Of a stretch of 64,000 bases of DNA, positions 10,806 to 20,600 are shown piece after piece. Positions within the stretch are counted from its first letter, which is position 1. Every line of letters begins with the position of its first letter. The DNA is taken from assembly GCA_018806915.1 (NCBI GenBank), contig JAGKQI010000081.1, positions 868,001 to 932,000 on the forward strand, written 5' to 3'. The position numbers and the translations under genes are program-made. This DNA comes from Phytophthora colocasiae (Eukaryota > Oomycota > Peronosporomycetes > Peronosporales > Peronosporaceae). The notes beneath the pieces are model-generated. The model ran no database searches. It was not told the origin of the DNA and was given only the letters and a program-made list of their open reading frames with translations.

Positions 10806-11132
10806 AGTTCATCGAGGTCATTGTCAGTCGGTGCCAACTTCGCCAAGGCCAAGAGCAGCATCACATCTCTGAGGTCCATCGCTGTGCTTGCACTTTACAG
10901 CTGCATGACACCATTAGGTATCTTCCTGGACATGGTGTTGTCCGATTCGTTGCGCGGTAGCTGCGTTGAACACGGAAGCTGCGGCGTTAAGTATCGCGTT
11001 GGGCAGCTTCATCTACTTGGCATTTCACGAGTTGTCGGAGAAGAATGCGAGTCAGGAGACGAACGTCGTCGAGAAACTCCGTTTTTCTTCGCAGGTATCT
11101 TCATCATGGCCATGCTGGCCGCCTGGGCATAG
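10806..11132 (+). pseudogene. ZIP zinc/iron transporter, C-terminal remnant
   Basis: Three frame segments join into the last part of a ZIP-family transporter. About 10806-10955 gives a helix with TPLGIF. About 10956-11085 in another frame gives ALSIALGSFIYLAFHELSE, a ZIP helix with the conserved His-Glu pair. The first frame returns for FFFAGIFIMAMLAAWA before the stop at 11130-11132. ZIP proteins import divalent metals across membranes. Two frameshifts and the loss of all upstream helices show it is dead. Family assignment rests on the helix order and the PLG and HELSE motifs. Confidence 0.75.
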
Positions 11133-11796
11133 AATAACAGCAGGAGTTCGTGCCAAAGACTCCGCAAGTTCAGCCTCACGCCACTGGTATGGAGAAGCCC
11201 ATTGCCATAGCCCCAGCTCACTCTCAAGCTTGTCATTAGTAACAGAAGTCGCCGTCACATTTGAAATCGCCATAAATGAGTCGAGGTGTGTTGCCATTTC
11301 TTAGTGCATTTGGACAGGCAGGACGAATGTAGGGGACGCAGTTATCCGGTCATTACTTTGGACCCACACATCGAACCCGAGTGCGCAGTGACATGACATT
11401 GCTCGAGACGCCTCCGATTGTGGGGCTCGAAGTGTCGACAAGAGTTCGGGCTTACCACATACCAATCGGAGGAGTGTCACCAAATGTGACAATAGAAATA
11501 TCGATCTGCATTTTCAGGTGGATTTTCATGTAGGAGGCGATGGCAGGCATAACGCTGAGAGAGAGCAGAGTTTTTTTTGCCAGATTTCTATCCTACGGCA
11601 CTGGAATCGAAGGATTGATGATCCGACATATCTACCCCCGGAATCCGATAGAATTGATTGAGCAGCTACAACAGGTTTATAATGGTCCTTGGACTATTCC
11701 TGCACACTAAATTAATACCCCTATCCTCTACCTACACCTTCTGTAAAATTGTCCATGCCTCTGTAGAATGGCAATTTCCACCTGTAGAATTATCTT
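11133..11796. other. no gene recognised between ZIP and CRN-like remnants
   Basis: No long frame with recognisable protein. The segment 11550-11700 may contain a decayed upstream portion of the next CRN-like fragment, but this could not be supported from sequence alone. Confidence 0.4.
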
Positions 11797-12251
11797 TTTG
11801 TCATTGTATTGAGCGAGGATAACGAAGCCGGAGTGGATATATTCTTTACGTTAAAGGAAACCAAAACGAACAATTTGATTGTTTTTGTTGATCGGAGAAA
11901 GCGGCACAACGGTCCATTCAAATTCCGCCACGAGAAGAAATATTTCAAGCAAATGGATGTACTGGCACAGTTTCTCGAAGGTAGTGGAGTCTGTTTGGTG
12001 CGAGGGATCATGAACTGTGCATCTTCAAATCTGGGAATGTATGAAATGGATCATGGTTGTTTCTTGTTGCCACGAGAGAATAACGAGACGTTCCTTGGGA
12101 CCTTAGCGTATTACCCAGCGTCGTGGACATCAACTCGGCCAGTTTAACCGCTCTCCGATTCGATGAAGCTATCGAAGTAATTCTCAGAAAGAGAAACAAA
12201 TCAAGTAGCAACTTTGAGGCCTTTACTGAAGAAGTTGAAAGTTGGAATTGA
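11797..12251 (+). pseudogene. CRN-like gene, C-terminal remnant
   Basis: A frame from about 11797 to 12115 contains the words GVDIFFTLKE and VFVDRRKRH. A one-base shift near 12115 leads into a second frame with VDINSASLTALR that ends at the stop 12249-12251. I recognise this as the C-terminal part of the oomycete P-loop/CRN-type family whose N-terminal part resembles the fragment at 38-722, but the link is from memory and was not searched. No start codon and no N-terminal domain are present, so this is a relic. Same strand as the first fragment. Confidence 0.45.
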
Positions 12252-12324
12252 GGAGAATGCCCGGATTGCACCGTGAGCCATTGGTTTAATGATAATATCT
12301 ATTGCTTTCTCATAATTCCAGGAT

Positions 12325-14433
12325 CTAATAGCTGGGGCAGATGGCCTCCGATGTCTTGTGACATCCTCCAGGTTGAATAGCTACGACTGCAGGCAGACTT
12401 GTGAACGTGAACGGGTTAGCTCCGACGGTACTCAAAATGTTAAGTTTGTATGAGCCATACGAGCCACGGGTACGGCACGTGTAGAGCTCCGGAGGGTAGT
12501 CGGCTCTGGTTTTACCAGCAAGAGCGTCTTCAGTACTAGCACCAGTCGGTGCGACCACTAGCGTGTACGATCCTTTCTTGAGGAACGTGCTTTTGAACGG
12601 ATCGCGGTAGCTGACAGACCCGTCATCGATTCCAGTACCTTCCTGACTGTCATCTACTGAGAAAACTTCGTTGGGATCTCCATCCGCGAAGAGATAAATC
12701 ATTGAATCCAAGTAGGAAGCACGGCAATCACCATTGAGATCGTAGAACGTGTCGTTGTCTGCCAATTCAACCGAAAGAACGTCGAACGAGACGTCCGTGT
12801 CACTGGTCAACGTGAACTTGACTGAGTCGATGCTGACGTATCCCGAAGCGAGGATGATAGCACCATCTAGAGACAGTCGAGACGTCAAGGGGAGAGCATC
12901 TTCCGGTGCTGGAGGAGAGTATTCCGGGAAGTGTACAGCGTTCTCCTTTGGGTCGGAGCCATCATCAACGCCGTCGAACTGTGTCAAGTTGATACCGTTC
13001 GCCATGAGGTCAGCAATGATATTCTTTGCGGGGATACCAGTGTTAGCACACATTTCACCACAGTGGTGAAGCGCAATGACGCCGTGGTCGGCGAAGGAGA
13101 TAACAGGAGAGCCGGAAGACCCACTTTGTGTGTCTCCACTGTACGAATAGCCAACGGAGCCACAGGAGCTTGCACCCAGACTTAACAACGCTACATTGTT
13201 GTTATAGTCGTCGACCATCGCCATTCGTTTACCCTTGTACAGTGGGTGTTGAGGGATGTACACCTGCTCACCAACAACGCCTTCACGTGTCTTGAGTCTT
13301 AAGTATCCGTACGTTTGTGCGATATCGGCGCCGTTCATCGGTAGTTTAATTAATGCATAGTCCAGTTCTTCATCGGCGTGAACGAGATTGACGCCAATTG
13401 ATACGACGTTACCTGGACACGCACCCCAGAACGCACACGAGACACTGTCACTGCAGATATTTGCTTCAGCCATGAACTCTACTGTGGCACTGCCTGCTTC
13501 AGCGTCTGTGGAGATGCAGTGGTAGTTGGTCATCATGTGCCCCTGGTTACCAAGCAGCCACCCCGTGCACCCGGCGGACGCTCCAAAGCCTTTCGCGATC
13601 AACAGTCTCGCTACGGAGCGAGCAGCCAGGAACGCAGTGCGTGTAGTAGTATCGTCGTAGTAGCAAATGGCTTCCTTGGTGTTGTCAGCAGCGCAGATCG
13701 ACTCGTCCGTGGAGGAGATCGGGTTGTCGTCGTCCATGAGGACATAGTAGTACGAGTCCACCACGAAGCCGTAGCATGTCGACTCGGTATCTGTTACGTT
13801 GAATGAGGTTCCGTTGCTCACCTTCGTGATGTTCGAACTGCCTGCATTACGGTAGAATTCAAGACGGAACTCCTTGGCAAGAAGAGGTTGAGCTAGAACG
13901 TCGTCGTACGTCTGACCGCTTGGGTAGCTGGCTGAGAGGTTGAGTGTCCGGTCGGGCGAGTCAAAGCCTTCTACTGCTCGGAGCACCACTGAAACGCCTT
14001 GAGGCATCAAGAACCTACTGAAGTGTAGCGCTACATAGGCGTATCCGGTGCCTTTCGTCAAAGTAAACGACCGGAATGCTGAGCTTCCAGGTGTTGCACT
14101 GTCGAATGCTGTCTCAAATTCCGGACAGCCCATTCCAATATTCACGACTCGCAGTTTGGAAGTTGAGTTCGAGTTGGACGAAATCGTTCCAGTGTTGTCG
14201 ATGTTGACTGGTGCCTCTGTTTCATCATCAATCGAAAACGGAGAGAAGGCGTCTCGTAGATTGTTCTCGTTGTCCATGTTCGGGGTAACAGCGTACGCTG
14301 TCATCAGCATCAACACGATCAAACCGGTTAGACCAATGGCTCGATGGCGGTGTTGATGGTGGTGGTGGTGATAGTGATCGTGGTCCACCTCATCATCCAA
14401 CCGGTGGTGCGTGACGCCCATGACATCGTGCAT
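12325..14433 (-). CDS. membrane-anchored trypsin-like serine protease with His-rich cytoplasmic tail
   Basis: Intact frame of 702 residues from ATG (14433), one of the few undamaged host genes here. Residues 1-31 are very His-rich (five consecutive His at 22-26) and probably cytosolic. Residues 32-50 (AIGLTGLIVLMLMTAYAVT) form one membrane helix acting as signal anchor, with the remainder outside or in the lumen. Many N-x-S/T sites fit secretion. The protease core shows the S1-like triad His305 (TNYHC), Asp358 (LDYALIKL) and Ser440 (SGSSGSPV), with several Cys for disulphides. About residues 530-660 resemble a beta-rich pre-peptidase C-terminal-like domain with Asp-rich loops. A large N-terminal region (about 90-270) is unassigned. 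No intron is apparent. The closest known relatives would be secreted/membrane oomycete or bacterial-like trypsin proteases; the substrate is unknown. It is transcribed divergently from the START/FYVE gene. Confidence 0.85.
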   Translation of the reverse strand: MHDVMGVTHHRLDDEVDHDHYHHHHHQHRHRAIGLTGLIVLMLMTAYAVTPNMDNENNLRDAFSPFSIDDETEAPVNIDNTGTISSNSNSTSKLRVVNIGMGCPEFETAFDSATPGSSAFRSFTLTKGTGYAYVALHFSRFLMPQGVSVVLRAVEGFDSPDRTLNLSASYPSGQTYDDVLAQPLLAKEFRLEFYRNAGSSNITKVSNGTSFNVTDTESTCYGFVVDSYYYVLMDDDNPISSTDESICAADNTKEAICYYDDTTTRTAFLAARSVARLLIAKGFGASAGCTGWLLGNQGHMMTNYHCISTDAEAGSATVEFMAEANICSDSVSCAFWGACPGNVVSIGVNLVHADEELDYALIKLPMNGADIAQTYGYLRLKTREGVVGEQVYIPQHPLYKGKRMAMVDDYNNNVALLSLGASSCGSVGYSYSGDTQSGSSGSPVISFADHGVIALHHCGEMCANTGIPAKNIIADLMANGINLTQFDGVDDGSDPKENAVHFPEYSPPAPEDALPLTSRLSLDGAIILASGYVSIDSVKFTLTSDTDVSFDVLSVELADNDTFYDLNGDCRASYLDSMIYLFADGDPNEVFSVDDSQEGTGIDDGSVSYRDPFKSTFLKKGSYTLVVAPTGASTEDALAGKTRADYPPELYTCRTRGSYGSYKLNILSTVGANPFTFTSLPAVVAIQPGGCHKTSEAICPSY

Positions 14434-15234
14434 TCCTAGGTGAGGGTTTGCTACTCAGTCGAGTAGAATTACAAGTGAAGAACTTTACAGAGCTTGGATA
14501 TTGCAGCTCCAGGTCTATATTTTGGAAAATGAATAGGATAGGATGCATTTCGAGGACGATAAATGCCGTTTACACTATTTTTTCAATCCCGAAGCTGTAG
14601 CGTTGGGTTCCGTTGCCGAGCGCATCTTTTCCTACAGCTATCTTGAGCTGTAATTCCTGTGATCATGCTTATTTTTTCACCGAAATAGGATATCAACTGC
14701 TGAGGGTGCACTTTTACCAGCATCGCTTCAACTTGAGACGGTAGACCGTGATACACTCAGATGGATACACAAGCAAGCAGAAACCTGTGCGTACATGTAC
14801 ATGTGATCGCTGATTGCATGTAAATCGCATGCTGTTTAGGCCGATCAGAATGGAAATTTCATGTCGAATGCTGATTCGGCCCTGAAGTTGAAGTGAAACC
14901 TGCTGGATTCCAGTGGAAGATCGACAGGCAAATGTAAAGCGAACATGTGCAATGCATGTACATGTGTCGATATCGTGACTCATGATTCGTGAGCCCGTAG
15001 GCTCGCCGCGATGTTCACATGCCTCGAATATTTGCTGTTTGCTGTTTGTACATGTCAAATCTGCATGCAAGTGCGATCTCGAATAGAGACTCGATTCAAG
15101 ATACCCGTGCTGGAGATTTGGCTAAAGCATGAAAGGATGTGGTAGGCCTGGATACATTGCTGCGGATCCGAAGCAGACGAGCGCTCACGCATCCGAGAGT
15201 AAAGATTCACTTCTCAACTTCCACTGCTGTAGTC
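14434..15234. other. divergent intergenic region with imperfect palindrome
   Basis: Eight hundred bases between two divergently transcribed genes, so it must hold both promoters. Around 14839-14881 there is an imperfect palindrome centred on gaaatttc with arms near ggccga. The word catgtacatgtg occurs on both sides (near 14796 and 14957). These could be a small MITE remnant or regulatory structure. No coding sequence is supported. Confidence 0.4.
15206..15215 (+). promoter_or_regulatory. possible oomycete initiator (Inr-like)
   Basis: The word ttcacttctc lies 20-29 bases before the ATG at 15235 and fits the pyrimidine-rich CA-containing initiator reported for oomycete promoters. Based on motif match and position only. 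Confidence 0.3.
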
Positions 15235-16494
15235 ATGGCGTCTCCATTCGGACCTTTGCTTTTATCATGTACTGATACGTTATGGCTCCAAGAACTCGTG
15301 CGGTTGCTTGTCCGTGAGCATATCTACGGCTACGAGAAATACGTGCATCAAGACCAGCGACTACTTGACTCACGCCTATGGAAACGGCACACGCAGCGTG
15401 ACAACCTGCAGGTTTATTCCCAACAGCCAGCACTGCAGCGGAAGAACAGCAGCGCATGCGAGTGCGGCTCAAGACGTAGATTGTTCCGATCACGCAGAGA
15501 TACAGAGGTGGGCATTGTACTGGCCGAGATGCCAACACTACTGCTCGTCGGTACAATTCCTGGTTCATTAAACGACGTCATGTATGGCGTACTAAACCCG
15601 ACAGCGGACTCCATGCGTCTCAAATCTTCCTACGTGGGTGATAAGTTCGCTAACTGCGCAGTGCTGGCAACACTAGAGACCCCGACGCCAAACGACCCGT
15701 TCCGTTCACACACACTAAAGTGGTTCGAGGGCGACCACCCGTACATCTTTCCGCCGATCGTAAAGAACCGTGATTTCGTCTTCATGGAGGCTACGGGTAT
15801 CATTGAACTCGCTGACGGTAAGCGCGTAGGCTTTCACGTGATGCATTCAGTGACGTTTCCAGGAGCTAAAGAGATGAATGGCAACGTCCGCGCACACATG
15901 TCCGTGTGCGCGTTCTACAAACAGCACTGCGACGGCGTCGTGGAGGTGTTCACCAAAACGGCAGCGAATCCTGGCGGCCACGTCACGCCTGCTATCGCCG
16001 TCAAGTATGGCGCCACCGCCCTGCTGTCTGCACAGAAGCTGACGGATTGCGCCTACGCGAAAAAACTCTCGTGGGCAATTGTGGGTCAAGCGCACTCCCC
16101 TTCAACGACCAGTACGAACAGTTCAAGCTCTACGCGAGAATTTCGCGATGATAACGACGGCGTCTGCTTCAATTGCGGTGGCGCTGCAAGCAGCTCCTTA
16201 CTTCGCAGAAGTGACGTGTGTGCACTTTGTATGCGTCCGATATGTTCAGCCTGCAAAGTCAAGAAATCACTTCGTTCCCTGTCATGGACGGGAGGTTTGA
16301 CCAAGCACAAGATGCGGTTCTGCGGCCCTTGCGCTTCCGATGCCATGCGTCTCGACGCGCGTTTCCTTGCTTGTGAGGAATTCGGAGGCGATCAACCAGT
16401 GCAGCATTCAAAACGGTTAACCGCACACCTTGACGGGATCGCCGCGTCCGACCCGAATGTTGTGCAACTCCGTCCGAGCGCGTTGAGCTCGTAA
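15235..16494 (+). CDS. START-like domain protein with C-terminal FYVE-like zinc finger
   Basis: Intact frame of 419 residues from the ATG at 15235; the frame extends upstream only through a GTG. The N-terminal 280 residues fit the START-like lipid-binding fold seen in large oomycete families: an N-terminal helical region, then the VGTIPGSLNDVMYG segment, the mid-domain FANCAVLATLETPT block, and GIIELADGKRVGFHVMHS. Residues about 335-390 carry eight Cys in pairs (CFNC, CALC, CSAC, CGPC), a FYVE-like zinc finger. The basic RHHCR signature of true PI3P-binding FYVE domains is not evident, so lipid specificity is uncertain. Likely a cytosolic, membrane-associated lipid-transfer or signalling protein. 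The Helitron cluster begins about 100 bases past its stop. Confidence 0.85.
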   Translation: MASPFGPLLLSCTDTLWLQELVRLLVREHIYGYEKYVHQDQRLLDSRLWKRHTQRDNLQVYSQQPALQRKNSSACECGSRRRLFRSRRDTEVGIVLAEMPTLLLVGTIPGSLNDVMYGVLNPTADSMRLKSSYVGDKFANCAVLATLETPTPNDPFRSHTLKWFEGDHPYIFPPIVKNRDFVFMEATGIIELADGKRVGFHVMHSVTFPGAKEMNGNVRAHMSVCAFYKQHCDGVVEVFTKTAANPGGHVTPAIAVKYGATALLSAQKLTDCAYAKKLSWAIVGQAHSPSTTSTNSSSSTREFRDDNDGVCFNCGGAASSSLLRRSDVCALCMRPICSACKVKKSLRSLSWTGGLTKHKMRFCGPCASDAMRLDARFLACEEFGGDQPVQHSKRLTAHLDGIAASDPNVVQLRPSALSS

Positions 16495-16592
16495 AGCCTA
16501 CTGTAACGATTGTTGCCATGAAACAAGGCGGTAAACACATCGCGCCATGACGTGTGTCGGTACAAGTTATGGTCGTGACAACTGTACATGTA

Positions 16593-17468
16593 CTAGCCGA
16601 GTGCCGCCCGCTTTTGCGGGCGGTTTGTATGTGTTTGGTTGAAACCCGTGGGGCTCACTGTTCCAGTTCGCCCCACTACTCACCATCGGCGCCACACCTT
16701 CGGCGCGCGCCAGTTGACCGAGGTGCTACCTTCGCTTCGCTCGGTAGGATGTATTTTAGCCGAGTGCCGCCCGCTTTTGCGGGCGGTTTGTATGTGTTTG
16801 GTTGAAACCCGTGGGGCTCACTGTTCCAGTTTGCCCCACTACTCACCATCGGCGCCACACCTTCGGCGCGCGCCAGTTGGCCGAGGTGCTACCTTCGGTA
16901 GGATGTATTTTAGCCAATCACCAGTGGGGGCTGCGAGCTCGCAGCTATTATTTCGTACTTATCGAAGCAAGTTTAGCCGAGTGCCGCCCGCTTTTGCGGG
17001 CGGTTTGTATGTGTTTGGTTGAAGCCCGTGGTGCTCACTGTTCCAGTTCGCCCCACTACTCACCATCGGCGCCACACCTTCGGCGCGCGCCAGTTGGCCG
17101 AGGTGCTACCTTCGCTTCGCTCGGTAGGATGCATTTTAGCCAATCACCGGTCTGTAAAGCGGGGCAGCTCCGCATTTTAATCGTACTTAGCTTATTTCTG
17201 TCTAATGAAAATTTTGTGGCTGGGTGTGCGGACCAATCAGAGGCTATGGAGAGGGTTATCATTAGTGGGCTATATTTGTAATTTTGGCATTCCTGAGAGC
17301 AGTCTAGAACATAGGGATAGGCTACACCATGGGAAAATACAGTATAGAATACCTACATGTACAAAATGGAGAGACAGGTAGCTACCCAGGTTTATGCGCT
17401 ACGACGTTGAACACACACACAACGGACACACAGACACACAGACACGGGACTAGCCTACTGTGTTGAGA
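16593..17468 (-). repeat. leftmost short Helitron unit (876 bp, three 3' hairpins)
   Basis: Outer 3' end of the cluster: CTAG at 16593-16596 borders host DNA (gtacatgta). It contains three hairpin-bearing sub-repeats beginning near 16593, 16758 and 16976, then the roughly 330-bp 5' portion ending at 17468. Its 5' end has a variant word (ctactgtgttgaga on the plus strand) that recurs only at the 5' end of the third long Helitron. Confidence 0.8.
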
Positions 17469-17498
17469 CTAGCCGAGTGCCGCCCGCTTTGCGGGCGG
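17469..17498 (-). repeat. Helitron 3' terminal hairpin and CTAG end (copy 1)
   Basis: On the minus strand: ccgcccgc, a 3-base loop, gcgggcgg, then cactcgg and CTAG. A GC-rich hairpin about 10 bases before CTRR is the classic Helitron 3' end. The same structure, usually with a four-base loop, recurs at every unit end in the cluster. Confidence 0.85.
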
Positions 17499-17672
17499 TG
17501 TGTATGTGTTAGGTCCCAACCCGTAGTGCTCGCTGTTCCAGCTCGCCCTACTACTCTGTAGCCCCTGCCCTCGCTTTGCTCGGAGGGGACAAAACATACA
17601 CAGTGTTTCATATGCACAGTGAACATGTATTTGTTGTTATGAAAAATGCAGTGATCTCCTTCTTCCTCTTGC

Positions 17673-20600
17673 TTACATCTCGAATATCTGTCGGTAAACA
17701 ATATTCTGTGTGTACACTCCATCGGCGTCCACCTGGTCAGGATACTCGATCATCACCTTGAGTCTCGACCGCGCTGTCACTCTCGATAACGCCACGTACA
17801 GCTGTCCGTGTGAGAAGCAAGGAGTCGCCAAGTATAGTCCGAGATTTTGTACCGTTTGTCCTTGGGCCTTGTTGATTGTCATCGCAAACGCTGGTTGCAC
17901 TGGGAACTGCTTACGACGTAGACGGAAGGGGAACTCACGCGTGTCCCCGTCACTGAGGAACACAATCCGCGGAATGAACACATGCTGGCCGTGGCGTTCC
18001 CCTGTCATGATGGTCGCATGGATCACGTGAGGTTTCAGCTCCACAACACGGAGGCGCGTTCCGTTGCACAGTCCAAGATTGGGATTCAGGTTGCGCATCA
18101 TCATGATCGGCGCACCCTTCTTCAGAGTTAGTTTGTGCGGCGGGATTCCGTTCATATTCACTGAATGCAGGAGTTCAGGCTCAAAGTAATCAGCGTCACC
18201 GTCATTATCCACTGAATCGTTGGACAAATACTCCTGGGCGTCACCTTCCAGCTTCTGAGAAACAGCTTCGTTGATACGCTGCACGATCATGTTCGTAGTC
18301 GTCAATATCGTTCGGTTGGCAAAGTACTCATCCGTGGCGATCTCAGGGTTATTAATGTCTGCATACATCTCGTCAATGATGCGTCGCATGCCTCTGGGAG
18401 TGGTGCCAGGCCGAACCTCTTCATCTTCTTCTTCCGGCTCTTCCTCCGGTTCGCTCTCAATCAACATGTCGTTCGGGATCTTGATGAAATCTGGTCCAAG
18501 TCCAGCATTCACTTGGTGCCTTCCTTCGCCCACTTGAAGGAGAAACTCAGAGAATGCTGCCAGTTCTTCCGCTGTCGTTTCATTCGCAGCCGACCTCACA
18601 CGCATGTTCTCCGTAAGATGAACTTGTTCGAATTTGCTCCACAACTCCGAAGACTTTAGACACGCGTCGATGGTATCGGCAGGCGTTCCCTGCAGTACCA
18701 CTGGTAGAATTTGTCTGAAATCTCCTGAAAGGACGACCACTTTCCCGCCAAATGGTTCATCGAGGTCCAAGATATCCCGTAGCGAACGGTCCACAGCCTC
18801 AAAAGCGTGACGATGGGCCATCGGAGCCTCGTCCCAGATAATTAAACTGGCCATCTTGATAAGTTCCTTCAGGGCGGAGTTCTTATTGATCGCACACGTA
18901 GACTCCGCATTCAGCTTTAGCGGGATTCGAAAAGTAGAATGTGCAGTGCAACCACCCATTAATAGAAGTGCGGCAATTCCACTCGAAGCTACCGCAATGG
19001 CAATTTTCCCAGACAAACGAACTTTTGCCAGGATGTGCTTGAGCAAGGTTGATTTTCCAGTACCACCAGGTCCATCCAGAAAAAATAACTTGTTGCCTTC
19101 TGAAGATCCGTCGACAGCCGCCATGACTTTCGCGTAGATAGCTTGTTGACCTTCATTAAGTCCATCCTCATGCTCCACAATTTCTTGAAGCATGTGATAG
19201 TCATACGCCATGGTCTCGCGGTCAATCAAACTGTTGTTGGTCTGGAGTGCGTCTCGAAGAAGCAGATCAGGGAAATCGGCAAGTTGTGGAAGGTCAAACT
19301 CATGCACCGCTTTCCCACTCACTTGAAGCAACTCGTTCAGACTCTTGAGCGTGTTAAACATCACCACGTCGTCCTTCGCTTGGCCTTCCATGGCGCGGAA
19401 TCGACGGTGGAAATCCTCAGACAATGCCCCGTAGTAATTATCCCATAGCTGACGCACCTGCCCAACCTGAGAGTATACTAACAGCGTAGCAAATAGCTGA
19501 CGCAGTTGATACGCCATCTGGAACGTCGCGGCTTCCTCCATACAGGCTGCCCACTCCCCATCATTCTCGAGATATCCTAGACGTAACGCGGCATCCTTAT
19601 ACGATCCACATACGACGTTATCCACAGTCCGGATATCCTGGAAAGAAGTAGGTCCTTTGCGATGGCATAGCAAGACGCGTAAGTAGAACCTCTCCTCATC
19701 TCGCGGAGACACGTGAATCATTCGTCCTAGTGCAGCTTGATACTTTTGCGGCGGACCCATATCTTGTGTTTGTCCCATCTAAAGTACTTCGGCACATCCT
19801 GATACACAATTGTCTTAGCTACCTGGTCTTCGGGCGCTCTACTCGCACATATGTCGAAGAAGGCAGTAAGCTTCGTGCGCTCACTACGATCCATGACGCG
19901 TTCCGGATCTTCGGTCTCGCGGAATACCACCATCTGCTCACCTTCGAGGTGTACCGTGAGCTGGAAAACCGCATGGGACTTCCCTTGCACTATTGCCGTG
20001 CCCGAGGAGACGCATACACGCCTCAATGGGAGAGATGTACCTCGCGCTTAAGTATCGGATGATCTCGTTGGGTTCCCGTCTGTCGATATTACCTTCTGTC
20101 TTGCACCGTCTCCACTGTAATCACAGCTCTGTCGGATCCCTTGTACACGTACTTGTAGAGATACTTCACCACTGACAGTGCTGTGCAGATTTCAATGTTG
20201 ATGTGGCAGTTGTACTTGTATGAAAAGTATGGGTTGTATGGCACCACCCACTGATTCAGCGTAGCATTGTCGTACCGTCTTCCATTGAATGTAAAAAATC
20301 CTTCCGATCGTCGTCGGCGTCTGTACTGCGGGAAACCGTCTTCGCTCACCCGCGTTGTCTCCACGAACGGTTTCGGGTAGCCCTTTGTACACTTGCCATC
20401 CTTCATACAGACACACGATGGATTCGCCGCGCCACAGGGCCCGTGCATCATATTCGTCATGACCGTTTCATAAAGGCCGGGGTTGGTGTCATGATCCGGT
20501 ACTTCCGCCGACACAATCTTGTCAATAATCTGCCTCGTGCGTGGCTTGTCCTCGTCCGCCAAGATGACAATGATGTGCGCATGAGGAAGTCCACGCTTTT

